Assembly: GCA_038230735.1 (NCBI GenBank)
Contig: JBBRMR010000005.1
Span: forward strand, 1 to 64,000
DNA length: 64,000 nt
Origin: Arcicella sp038230735
GTDB lineage: Bacteria > Bacteroidota > Bacteroidia > Cytophagales > Spirosomataceae
Direction: 5' to 3'
Part shown: piece after piece, positions 35,788 through 43,901 of the stretch
How positions within the stretch are numbered: position 1 is the first letter of the stretch
Layout of the letters: every line of letters begins with the position of its first letter
Position numbers and translations under genes: made by a program
Notes under the pieces: generated by a model
Told to the model about the DNA's origin: nothing
The model's database searches: none
The model's input: only the letters and a program-made list of their open reading frames with translations

Positions 35788-37395
35788 ATGTTCCAAAAGA
35801 TAATTTATGCTTTGTTATTTTTGAGTTTCATTTCAACCGCAAATGCTCAAAAAAACGCTTCTGACTATGAAATAGCCTACAAAGAGGCTCAACAAACTTT
35901 CAAAAACAATGATTTTGAAAAAGCTCAATCAGAGTTTGCTTCGCTTTGTAATAATCGAATAGAATCGCCATTCGTTCCTTACTCTTTCTATTTTAATGCC
36001 CTTGCTTCCACAAAATTGCAAAAATATTTCGAGGCAAAAACAACTTTGAAAAATTTATTGCTTTTATATCCAAATTGGTCTCAAAAAGATGAAGTTATAT
36101 ACCTTTTGGCAAACATTGCTTTTGAGGAAAAAAATTATGAAGATGCTTTCAATTATAGTAGTTCCGTGCAATCTGAGAATTTGCAAGATGATTTATCGGA
36201 AATGAAAGCCCATTTTGTCCATCAAATTCAGTCGCCCAAAGTATTGCAAGATTTGTCAAAAAAATTTCCAAATGAAAGCATTTTAGTCAAAAAAAGAGCT
36301 AAAAAGCCCGAAATTGTTCAAACGACTTCAACAATTAATAATATTCAAGTAACCAAAGGATATTTCAACTTTGGCTTACTTTTACCTTTTGAAATTGAAA
36401 CCATTGAACCCGAAAAAACTCGCAGAAATCAATACGCTTTGGACTTATATCAAGGCATGAAAATGGCAAAAATGGCATTATTGAAGGAAGGTATTACGGT
36501 TAATGTTTTTACGTATGACATTGCAAATGATGCCGATGAAATGCTGGAACTGGTTAATAATCAATCGTTTAAAAAAATGGACTTATTGGTTGGACCGTTA
36601 TACATGAATACCAATAGAATTGCGATGGCGTATTGTGAAAATAATCAAATTCCGATTGTCAATCCGATGTCGAATAATAAGATGTTGATTCAAGACTATA
36701 ATCTCTCCTTTTTAGCTCAACCCTCCACGGTTACACAAGCCATAAAAGCATCTGATTTTGTGAGAAGCCAACCTTTTATGGGACGAAACACTGCCATATA
36801 TTATACCGATTCCGAAAATGATTCTACGATGGCAGAAACCTATCGTCAGCAAATGCAAAAGGTTGGCTATGAGATAGTTAAGTTTGAAAAAGTGATACCC
36901 TATTCCGATGATATTAGTAATAAATTACCCGACCGAAAAGTAAGTCATATCTTCATGGCAACATCGGATAAAAAAGCGGGACTTTCGATGTTGGCAGCAT
37001 TGAATAAAAAATCCGTTGATGCACCACTCATTACCACTGCGGAGGCTTTCAATTCTTCAAATTTGAGCAATGGTTCGCTTTCGGGCAGAGAGGTTTATTG
37101 CCTCGACCCTGAATTTGTGGATATTGAAAAGCCAGAAGCGGATATTTTTAGGAAAGATTATCTGAATAAATATGGCGTTTTGCCTTCCTATTATGCCTTT
37201 CATGGCTACGATTTAGCCCTTTTTTGGGGACGATTATTCGGAAAATATGGTTATAATATCAGAAAAGGACTTGACAGTAGAGATTTGAATAAAGACGGCT
37301 ATAATTTTTCGGGTTATAATTTTAACAAAGCCCAAGACAATCAGGTTTTACCAATAACTACTTTTCAAGGCTATAAATTTGTATTAGCAAAATAA
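35788..37395 (+). CDS. Exported TPR plus periplasmic-binding-fold (LppC/PBP1-like) protein
   Basis: 535 residues with a signal peptide (ending STANAQ), a TPR-like helical region (about 25-160: AQQTFKNNDFEKAQSEFASLC, YYEAKTTLKNLLLLYPNW, EKNYEDAFNYSSSV) and a type-1 periplasmic binding fold (about 195-530: YFNFGLLLPFEIE, DLYQGMKMAKMALLKEGI, DLLVGPLYMNTNRIAMAYCENNQIPIVNPMSNN, YYAFHGYDLALFWGRLF). The TPR-plus-PBP1 layout resembles LpoA-like proteins that activate peptidoglycan synthases; an amino-acid sensor is the alternative. Its stop directly abuts the hemL ATG. Confidence 0.8.
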   Translation: MFQKIIYALLFLSFISTANAQKNASDYEIAYKEAQQTFKNNDFEKAQSEFASLCNNRIESPFVPYSFYFNALASTKLQKYFEAKTTLKNLLLLYPNWSQKDEVIYLLANIAFEEKNYEDAFNYSSSVQSENLQDDLSEMKAHFVHQIQSPKVLQDLSKKFPNESILVKKRAKKPEIVQTTSTINNIQVTKGYFNFGLLLPFEIETIEPEKTRRNQYALDLYQGMKMAKMALLKEGITVNVFTYDIANDADEMLELVNNQSFKKMDLLVGPLYMNTNRIAMAYCENNQIPIVNPMSNNKMLIQDYNLSFLAQPSTVTQAIKASDFVRSQPFMGRNTAIYYTDSENDSTMAETYRQQMQKVGYEIVKFEKVIPYSDDISNKLPDRKVSHIFMATSDKKAGLSMLAALNKKSVDAPLITTAEAFNSSNLSNGSLSGREVYCLDPEFVDIEKPEADIFRKDYLNKYGVLPSYYAFHGYDLALFWGRLFGKYGYNIRKGLDSRDLNKDGYNFSGYNFNKAQDNQVLPITTFQGYKFVLAK

Positions 37396-38679
37396 ATGAC
37401 CAATTCACAATTACTTTTTGAGAGAGCAAAAAACTTTATTCCTGGCGGCGTGAACTCGCCCGTTCGTGCGTTTCGTGCGGTGGGAGGAAATCCAATTTTT
37501 ATCAAATCTGCCAAAGGTGCGTATTTGTACGATGAAGATGGTAAAGCGTATATCGAATTGATCAATTCTTGGGGACCCATGATTTTGGGACACGCCCATG
37601 AATTAGTAGAAAAAGCCGTTTCAGATGCTATTCAATCGGGTTTTTCCTTTGGAGCTCCTACTCGTCGAGAGGTAGAAATGGCTGAATTAATTACTACCAT
37701 TGTTCCATCGGTTGAGAAAGTCAGGATGGTAAATTCGGGTACGGAAGCCACGATGTCAGCCCTCAGAGTGGCTCGTGGATATACGGGAAGGGACAAAATG
37801 ATAAAATTTGAAGGCTGTTATCACGGACACGGCGACTCGTTTTTGATTGCGGCAGGTTCGGGGGCAATCACTTTCGGCACACCCGATAGTCCAGGCGTAA
37901 CCAAAGGGGTTGCCAACGATACTTTGACAGCTCCATTTAATAATTTAGTCGCTGTTCAGACCCTCGTGGATGCCAATAAAGGACAAATTGCTTGTATTTT
38001 TATTGAGCCAGTAGTCGGCAATATGGGCTTAGTAAAACCAGCCGAAGGATTTTTGGAAGGACTCCGAAGTATTTGCGATAAAGAAGAAATTGTCTTGATT
38101 TTTGATGAAGTAATGACGGGTTTCAGACTATCAAAAGGTGGTTTTCAAGAACGTTGTGGCGTAATTCCAGACATGACCACGATGGGCAAAATCATTGGTG
38201 GGGGTATGCCGGTGGGAGCGTATGGAGGCAAAAAAGAAATAATGGATTGCGTGTCGCCACAAGGTCCAGTTTATCAGGCGGGGACACTTTCTGGAAATCC
38301 AATTGCCATGGCAGCGGGAATAGCCATGCTGACTCATTTAGATTCGCACCCCGAAGTATATCATCGTTTGGAAGAAATTGGAAATACTTTGACCAACGGC
38401 ATGAAAGCAAATATGCAGAAATTAGGATTGAATTATACGCTCAATCACGTGGGTTCGATGTTTACGCTCTTTTTTACAGACAAACCAGTAAATAATTTTG
38501 AAGATGCAAAAACCTCCAACACAGCACTTTTTGGCAGATATTTTCAAGCGATGTTAAAGCGTGGAATTTACCTTGCTCCTTCTCAATACGAAGCAATGTT
38601 TTTGTCCACTGCTCTTACTGACGAACATATTAAAACGATTTTGCAGGCTAATTATGAGAGTTTGAGGGAGGTTTTGTAG
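37396..38679 (+). CDS. hemL: Glutamate-1-semialdehyde 2,1-aminomutase
   Basis: 427 residues, PLP-dependent, making 5-aminolevulinate in the C5 tetrapyrrole pathway. Typical parts: ERAKNFIPGGVNSPVRAFRAVGG, MVNSGTEATMSALRVARG, CYHGHGDSFLIAAGSGA, FDEVMTGFRLSKGG, the PLP lysine in TTMGKIIGGGMPVGAYGG, and TLSGNPIAMAAG. It starts directly after the preceding stop, so the two are surely co-transcribed although functionally unrelated. Confidence 0.97.
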   Translation: MTNSQLLFERAKNFIPGGVNSPVRAFRAVGGNPIFIKSAKGAYLYDEDGKAYIELINSWGPMILGHAHELVEKAVSDAIQSGFSFGAPTRREVEMAELITTIVPSVEKVRMVNSGTEATMSALRVARGYTGRDKMIKFEGCYHGHGDSFLIAAGSGAITFGTPDSPGVTKGVANDTLTAPFNNLVAVQTLVDANKGQIACIFIEPVVGNMGLVKPAEGFLEGLRSICDKEEIVLIFDEVMTGFRLSKGGFQERCGVIPDMTTMGKIIGGGMPVGAYGGKKEIMDCVSPQGPVYQAGTLSGNPIAMAAGIAMLTHLDSHPEVYHRLEEIGNTLTNGMKANMQKLGLNYTLNHVGSMFTLFFTDKPVNNFEDAKTSNTALFGRYFQAMLKRGIYLAPSQYEAMFLSTALTDEHIKTILQANYESLREVL

Positions 38680-38686
38680 TGTGGTA

Positions 38687-39559
38687 TTAATTTGAAAAGA
38701 TTTCTTTAAATTTAGCCATTATTGTTTTTCTAAATTCTGTACCACCAAAAGACAAAGGCTTATCAATATTTTTTAAATTTATGGTATCTGCCTCAACATT
38801 ATTTATGTAACATAAATTTATAACACAATTTTTTTTTATTTTTCCAAAAAATTGTAACTGCTTGGCACTTAGGTTTTTATTCTCATTTATTATTCCTAAT
38901 AAAAAACCGTCTAATGTTGTGAAAAGTGTATTGGTAGTCAAGATGAACTCTCCAGAAGGTTCAGAAAGATGTATTTTAACTTCATGATTGTTAGGCACAG
39001 ATTCTATATAGACGATATTACTTAAATCTATAAATTTATATATTTTACTTATTCCTTTTTCTTTTATTGCAATTCTTCCAAGCGGAGCAAATTGATTTTT
39101 TTTACTATTTTCTTGATAGCGTTTTATTTCTTCTTTATCATCTATAATTCCAATAACACGGTTAACCTTTGTTTTAAAGTTTTCCTCAAGGATAGGCTTT
39201 GAAATGACGCCCCATACATTGAGGTCAATAGCTTTTTGATAATCTTCTGAATATTGCGATATGGAAATAACGTAAGGTAGAGGATTGGTAGGATTGATTT
39301 TTGTGAGATTTATCAAAGTTTCAAAAAAAGCAAGTCCTTGATTTCTTTGATGTGGAGCTCTACCAAGTTCATTGTCTAAGAAAATTATATCTATTTTTTC
39401 TGAGCCAACTATCCTTGAAAAATCTATTATATCAATAGTAGCTCCTACATATTCTAATCGCTCATGATTATCTATATATTGAGAAATAATATCAATATCA
39501 TTTTGTTCGTCCTCTACCAACAAGCATTTTAAAGGTCTAAAATTAGTATTAGTTTTCAT
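38687..39559 (-). CDS. LytTR-type response regulator
   Basis: 290 residues: an N-terminal receiver domain (CLLVEDEQNDIDII with the acidic pair, phospho-acceptor Asp in IDIIFLDNELGR, the Lys in GVISKPILEENF) followed by a LytTR DNA-binding domain (about 190-285: NIVYIESVPNNHEVKIHLSEPSGEFILTTNTL, FGKIKKNCVINLCYINNVEADTINL). It overlaps the start of its partner kinase by 11 bases at its own 5' end, so the kinase gene is read first. The receiver insert GRAPHQRNQG after the phospho-site is unusual. Confidence 0.85.
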   Translation of the reverse strand: MKTNTNFRPLKCLLVEDEQNDIDIISQYIDNHERLEYVGATIDIIDFSRIVGSEKIDIIFLDNELGRAPHQRNQGLAFFETLINLTKINPTNPLPYVISISQYSEDYQKAIDLNVWGVISKPILEENFKTKVNRVIGIIDDKEEIKRYQENSKKNQFAPLGRIAIKEKGISKIYKFIDLSNIVYIESVPNNHEVKIHLSEPSGEFILTTNTLFTTLDGFLLGIINENKNLSAKQLQFFGKIKKNCVINLCYINNVEADTINLKNIDKPLSFGGTEFRKTIMAKFKEIFSN

Positions 39560-41291
39560 AGTTCAATCTGATTTTTAGTACTACATTATATCTTCCCATT
39601 CCATCCACAGAACCATACTCTATTTGATTGTCAGGATAAAGGTTTGCTAATCTTTCTTTCACTATTTCTAATCCACTATTTGAACTATGTGGATTTTCTA
39701 TGGGTTCATCAGTGATGAGAGTCGTATTTTCAACACAGAATACTAATAAATTATCTTCTTCTAAGGACATTTTGAATCTTATAAAGGGTCTTAATCCCTC
39801 TACAACATCAATGTAAGCGTATTTAAAAGAATTTGTGATAAATTCATCTAAAATTCCTCTTTCAATTTTTAATATTGTTTCGTTTTTTACTTGTTCAGTA
39901 ATTTCATGATGATAAACATCCAGATTGTCGTTGTAGGTTAAACGATTTAACGAAATATACTCTAAGATATGTTCAACATCCTCACTTAGTGAAACAACAT
40001 CGTTATTATTAGAAGTTAGTTTTAATAAATATCTAAATAAGTTTGACAACCTTATTATTATATCAGCCGCTTCTTCATGTATAGGGAGTATTCTTTGATG
40101 AGTATTTTTTAAAACATTGATAATCAAATGTGCATCAAATCTACTTTTAAAAATCCGTTGCTGAATATCTTTGGCTCTATTCTCTTCCTCTAATTTTTTA
40201 ACTTCAATATCTTTACTCTTATTTTCTTCCTCTAATTTTTTAACCTCAATGTCCTTGCCATTATTCTCTTCTTTTAATTTTTCAAATTCGCTGTTAAAAA
40301 AATCAATATCTGCTCTAAACAACTCTAACTCTTTTGCTATTTTTTCATTAATTGCTACAGTCTGGCTCAGTTCAAGATTTTTTTCTTTTAGTAAAAGTTC
40401 TCTATTTTTATTTTCTCCTTCTCTTTCCTTAACTTTGAGTTCTCTTTCTTTGACTTTAAGTGCTTCTTCTTCCTTCATAGCAGTAACCCGTCCTAAATTA
40501 AACACTGCCAATTTTAAAGCAAGTTGCCTTTGCTCATTCTCTTCATGTACTCCATCATTTTCAACTTTTTTATTATTGATTTCAGCATTAATTAGAGCCA
40601 TTTTTTGTCTATCTAATCTAAAGTCCATCTCCATCTTTTCCTTCATGTCTCTCCACTCCATTTGTCCTTTTATACTTTTTAAATAAAAGTCAAACCCTAA
40701 AAAAGACCACATAATTATCAAACATTCAGGCATTTGACGAAGCGGTGTTGCAAAATTTACATTGTTTAAGTTACCAAAACTAAATAAAATTCCTTTGTTG
40801 AGATTGATATAATTGTGTGCAATGATTGACATTGCGAGAGAACCGGCATAGCCTAAAATAAAAAATAGCAATAAATAATAAATGAACCGATGCGAACGAG
40901 AAAAATTATAACCAGGCAATCTTTCATAATCCAAAGGTTCATCAAAGTGCTTCATCCAATTAAAAATTAGCAAGTTGACATAACTACATACCCCTCCCAT
41001 TATGATGGTAAAAAAAGTAAACTTAATGCCTTGACCTGGATTGTCTAAGCCTTGCCTATAATATTGTTTTATGACTTTGAGGCTATCAATATTATAACCA
41101 AAGCCCTGTAAAACAACAGTATCAATCAAATAAATAAATGAAATAGTTAGCCAAAAGAATACTTGAGGTGTAAAGTTTTCTTTTTTTAAAGTGCCTTCCC
41201 AAATGTCAGTTAATGCTGAACCAAGGCTACTTCCGAGGAGATTGATAGTTCTATTTTCAAAATTTCCATACAATTTTAACAGTTTTTTCAT
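39549..41291 (-). CDS. LytS-like sensor histidine kinase with coiled-coil linker
   Basis: About 580 residues from ATG 41291 (MKKLLKLYGNFEN). Four membrane helices (FFWLTISFIYLIDTVVL, FTFFTIIMGGVCSYVNLLIF, FIYYLLLFFILGYAGSLAM, CLIIMWSFLGFDFYL), a long coiled coil with 14-residue repeats (LEEENKSKDIEVKK type), then a His_kinase/HATPase region: FDAHLIINVLKNTHQRI in place of the usual PHFLFNxLN, N-box EFITNSFKYA and G-box NSGLEIVKERL. The frame is open to ATG 41426, but those extra 45 codons are a very basic stretch produced by a 21-bp DNA repeat (41286-41379), so the downstream start is favoured. Partner of the LytTR regulator. Confidence 0.78.
   Translation of the reverse strand: MKKLLKLYGNFENRTINLLGSSLGSALTDIWEGTLKKENFTPQVFFWLTISFIYLIDTVVLQGFGYNIDSLKVIKQYYRQGLDNPGQGIKFTFFTIIMGGVCSYVNLLIFNWMKHFDEPLDYERLPGYNFSRSHRFIYYLLLFFILGYAGSLAMSIIAHNYINLNKGILFSFGNLNNVNFATPLRQMPECLIIMWSFLGFDFYLKSIKGQMEWRDMKEKMEMDFRLDRQKMALINAEINNKKVENDGVHEENEQRQLALKLAVFNLGRVTAMKEEEALKVKERELKVKEREGENKNRELLLKEKNLELSQTVAINEKIAKELELFRADIDFFNSEFEKLKEENNGKDIEVKKLEEENKSKDIEVKKLEEENRAKDIQQRIFKSRFDAHLIINVLKNTHQRILPIHEEAADIIIRLSNLFRYLLKLTSNNNDVVSLSEDVEHILEYISLNRLTYNDNLDVYHHEITEQVKNETILKIERGILDEFITNSFKYAYIDVVEGLRPFIRFKMSLEEDNLLVFCVENTTLITDEPIENPHSSNSGLEIVKERLANLYPDNQIEYGSVDGMGRYNVVLKIRLNYEN
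40178..40290 (-). repeat. 42-bp tandem repeat in kinase coiled coil
   Basis: Two full 42-bp units (40178-40219, 40220-40261) and a diverged partial third encode 14-residue units LEEENxxKDIEVKK. 14 residues are two heptads, so a change in copy number would lengthen or shorten the signalling coiled coil while keeping its register. Confidence 0.85.
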
Positions 41292-41379
41292 TAGTATAAA
41301 ATTAAATTTCATCAAATATTTATTTCGTTTCACCAAACAGTAATTATGTTTCATCAAACTACCTTTTGCTTTTACAAAA
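41286..41379 (-). promoter_or_regulatory. 21-bp direct-repeat array upstream of kinase
   Basis: TTTCATTAGT (41286), TTTCATCAAA (41307), TTTCACCAAA (41328), TTTCATCAAA (41349) and TTTTACAAAA (41370) follow at exact 21-base steps, two helical turns. On the transcribed (minus) strand the words read TTTGATGAAA / TTTGGTGAAA. A further TTTCACCAAA stands at 41477. LytTR regulators bind direct repeats with about this period, so an autoregulatory operator is a plausible inference. If the kinase starts at 41426 instead, the array lies in coding sequence. Confidence 0.5.
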
Positions 41380-41596
41380 TCATAAAAATGCCTTCCTTTC
41401 AAAGACTTAATTACCGTCCTTTTCAATTGATTATTTCATTAAAATACTTTCGTATGAATACAAATCGTACAAATTCTTTCACCAAATCATAGCGTATAAT
41501 TCTCAAAAAATAATTAAAGTTTGAATAAAAAAAACTCACGAAAAAAGTTTTTATATCATTGTAAAATCCTCAAACTTTACATCAACAAAGGGGAAA

Positions 41597-41682
41597 AGGC
41601 AATCGAAAGTGTCCCCCAATTGTCCCTCGCTCCATTTTCGATTGCCTCGCAGTGATGGTTTTATGAATCCATAAATCCATCA
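41597..41682 (+). promoter_or_regulatory. Two-hairpin leader before GTG-start gene
   Basis: First hairpin: AGGCAATCGAAA (41597-41608) with TTTCGATTGCCT (41636-41647), 12 perfect pairs around 27 bases. Second: TGATGGTTTTATG (41653-41665) with CATAAATCCATCA (41670-41682), 13 positions with one mismatch around 4 bases. The second stem ends five bases before the GTG start at 41688 and would hinder ribosome entry. GGGG near 41590 can also pair with CCCC near 41613, giving an alternative fold. Confidence 0.55.
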
Positions 41683-41687
41683 TTATA

Positions 41688-42314
41688 GTGAAAAATTTAC
41701 AATTTATTACTGGTCGAACTTTGCAGGAGTTTGACCAATATGGTTTTGCTTACAATGGTGCAACCAAAGGAACGTTGAATATTGATTCAAATTTCCTAAG
41801 AAACTCATACCGTGTGGTGTATGTAGTGGATAGTAAAAGTCCAAACGAAATTTTGGCTGGATTTACCATTAATACAGAGTGCGAGAAGAACTGCCGTTAC
41901 CTTTCCGTGCTTAACGAATACAGTAGAAACAAATGTATTAACGACTTGAAGATATTGAATATCTCCTTGTCAGACTTGGCTGAGTGTGTCGCTATATTCT
42001 GTAGTCCAAAACTTGATTTAATTGAACATATTAGAGTATTTGTTCAAGCGATAAATATGAGTAAAGAAACAGGTAAAAAAGCAACCTTAGCGGGTAGTTA
42101 TATCCCTTCATTCAAAAAATCTTTACATTCTGTTTATCATAAAGAATTATTTGAAGGAGATGCTAATAATGGTAAAAACTGTGGCTTATACGTTGATTAC
42201 AATAATCTTGTTATTCAGCATTTATTGACTGCGATTCCATTGTATTTGGTTAATAAAATTAGTCGGCAAACTTCAAAAGTGGCAACTCGAATAGCGGCAA
42301 GTTTATTCTTCTGA
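41688..42314 (+). CDS. Unrecognised 208-aa protein, possible GNAT-like fold
   Basis: I do not recognise this protein. It opens with GTG (MKNLQFITGRTLQEFDQYG); no ATG is near. The segment YRVVYVVDSKSPNEILAGFTINTE reads like the beta-hairpin of a GNAT-type acyltransferase, and the length is that of acyl-homoserine-lactone synthases or GNAT enzymes, but the acetyl-CoA loop is not evident, so this is weak. Later parts: cysteine pair CEKNC, IRVFVQAINMSKETGKKATLAGSYIPSFKKSLHSVYH, and a hydrophobic stretch VIQHLLTAIPLYLV. No signal peptide. It is flanked by a LytS/LytTR pair and a convergent LuxR-like regulator. Confidence 0.6.
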   Translation: MKNLQFITGRTLQEFDQYGFAYNGATKGTLNIDSNFLRNSYRVVYVVDSKSPNEILAGFTINTECEKNCRYLSVLNEYSRNKCINDLKILNISLSDLAECVAIFCSPKLDLIEHIRVFVQAINMSKETGKKATLAGSYIPSFKKSLHSVYHKELFEGDANNGKNCGLYVDYNNLVIQHLLTAIPLYLVNKISRQTSKVATRIAASLFF

Positions 42315-42356
42315 ATTAAGTTAAAATGTCATTTGAGCAATTGGATGGCATTTTCC

Positions 42357-43202
42357 TTATATCACACACTGACCACGCAGAAAATTAGCGACACTCAAAG
42401 CTGTCTTAAATTCGATGTTAAAAATAGTTTCAGCTTTTACCATTATTCGTCTATTCCAAGTTAAAATAGCGGTTTCTTTATACTTTAACTTTTTACTAAT
42501 TTCATGGATTCCGATTCCTTTTTCATAAGCATAAAGTCTCAAAATATTAAGTTCTTTTGAAGTGAAGGGTGTAGAAAAATTTTTAGCTGTAATAGTTCGT
42601 AAGGTCTGTTCTAATTTATTATCTCTACTGTAAAAGTCTTTCATTATCATTGGGGAGAAAGTATCTTTTTCTTCGTCATAATCTCCTAACAATTGAAATT
42701 CATTGATGTAGGCAACGGGTCGATTATATTGATCTAATTGCCAGGGGGATAGCGTTCTTACCACTGTTACGTATTTTTCCTGTTCAAGTCCTTCTTTTCT
42801 TGAAAGTATTGGCAATTTTATAATGTATTTATTCGCCATAAAACTCATTATGTTTCTATCATTATTGGCAATACTATGAGCACTATTCGCTAATAAATAT
42901 AACGTTTGTAAATATCCCGGGTGAATTACTGAAAGGTAAGATTTGAAAGAAAAGGTCCAGTCATCTATACCAAGCCACTCTTTTAGTCCGTAGGCATGAC
43001 TAATTTCTCCGTGTTCAAGCACATCGACTACAAAAAAAAATTTCCCATGAGGTATAGTTTGTTTAAGGATTTCAATTTGCTTGAGTTGTTGGCTTTGAGA
43101 TACTTGAAGTTTGAGGGTTGCTTTCTCGGCGGGAGGGAAAATTTTATCCATCATAGCGATGGACTGGATATAGATTTCTTGCAGGTCAGGTTGTTTTGTC
43201 AT
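42357..43202 (-). CDS. PAS / LuxR-like transcriptional regulator
   Basis: 281 residues. The N-terminal and central part (about 45-170: GKFFFVVDVLEHGEISHAYGLKEWLGIDDWTFSFKSYLSVIHPGYL) looks PAS-like. The C-terminus (about 215-270: FTSKELNILRLYAYEKGIGIHEISKKLKYKETAILTWNRRIMVKAETIF) matches a LuxR-type helix-turn-helix: opening T-x-x-E, then the second helix pair and the recognition helix, although the recognition helix is unusual (ETAILTWNRRI). Ligand unknown. It is convergent with the 208-aa protein and divergent from the stand-alone LytTR gene. Confidence 0.7.
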   Translation of the reverse strand: MTKQPDLQEIYIQSIAMMDKIFPPAEKATLKLQVSQSQQLKQIEILKQTIPHGKFFFVVDVLEHGEISHAYGLKEWLGIDDWTFSFKSYLSVIHPGYLQTLYLLANSAHSIANNDRNIMSFMANKYIIKLPILSRKEGLEQEKYVTVVRTLSPWQLDQYNRPVAYINEFQLLGDYDEEKDTFSPMIMKDFYSRDNKLEQTLRTITAKNFSTPFTSKELNILRLYAYEKGIGIHEISKKLKYKETAILTWNRRIMVKAETIFNIEFKTALSVANFLRGQCVI

Positions 43203-43514
43203 CAGCGATTATTGTGTCAAAATATTAATTTTTCAAAAATACAAGATATTTTTCTATTAATTGTACTCTATGCAATGACAGTTTTACTTTGGAAATCATT
43301 AGAAATTTAGATATAATATATTTAAGCAACATTGATGCTAACTATTTGAAGATAAACCACTTATCTATGAGAATCAAAATAATTAAAAATACTTAGAAAA
43401 TACGTTTATCCTGTCTTACCCTATATCCTAAAGTGAAACAAAAAATAATGAATTGATAAAAAAGCCAAGTGAAACAAAGTAAGTAATTAATATAAAATCT
43501 TATCTCAAACAAAT
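43203..43514. other. Divergent regulatory region between LuxR-like and LytTR genes
   Basis: 312 AT-rich bases without a gene. It contains two copies of AAGTGAAACAAA 36 bases apart (GTGAAAC at 43433 and 43469) before the LytTR gene; GTGAAAC is also the core of the repeats upstream of the kinase. No clear TAnnTTTG element is seen. Confidence 0.4.
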
Positions 43515-43871
43515 ATGACCCGTTCAGAATATCAGCAAGTTACCGTTAGGAATAACTATTTGTACCTCCTAAAACAAAAACTCCCCATCCACCTGAGTAA
43601 CATCATATACTTGGAAGCCCAAATCAATTATACGAATATTCATCTGATAAGTGGAAAATTGGTGATTATTGCCAAAACTTTAAAATCTTTGGAAACAATA
43701 TTAACACCACATCAATTCCATCGGATTCATCGTGGATTTTTGGTTAATACCAATCATATCCAGAATTACAGCACCGCCTTAGGTGAATTACGATTAACCA
43801 ACAATCACGTATTAAGCACTTCGAGACGAAGGAAGATTTCTTTTGAGGGGCGGCTGGATGGAAACATTTAA
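43515..43871 (+). CDS. Stand-alone LytTR DNA-binding protein
   Basis: 118 residues, nearly all LytTR domain: LPIHLSNIIYLEAQINYTNIHLISGKLVIIAKTLKSLETIL, HRIHRGFLVNTNHIQNY, and a basic end TSRRRKISFEGRL. There is no receiver domain, so it must be controlled by its own level, by a partner or by a ligand. It precedes the giant Ig-repeat protein by 31 bases on the same strand and probably regulates or is co-expressed with it. Confidence 0.88.
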   Translation: MTRSEYQQVTVRNNYLYLLKQKLPIHLSNIIYLEAQINYTNIHLISGKLVIIAKTLKSLETILTPHQFHRIHRGFLVNTNHIQNYSTALGELRLTNNHVLSTSRRRKISFEGRLDGNI

Positions 43872-43901
43872 AAAAATATAATCAATAATATTCTTATTAT
43901 C

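Noticed and set aside
40171..40686. Serine/phenylalanine-rich plus-strand frame of 171 codons
   Set aside because: Antisense shadow of the kinase coiled-coil repeats.
41286..41379. Regular repeats resembling a short CRISPR array
   Set aside because: The 10-bp words and 11-bp spacers are far too short and no cas genes are near.
43475..43490. AAACAAAGTAAGTAA as a fourth copy of the AACAAAGTAAGGA box
   Set aside because: It diverges after AAGTAAG, lacks CGGAAA and no hairpin follows.
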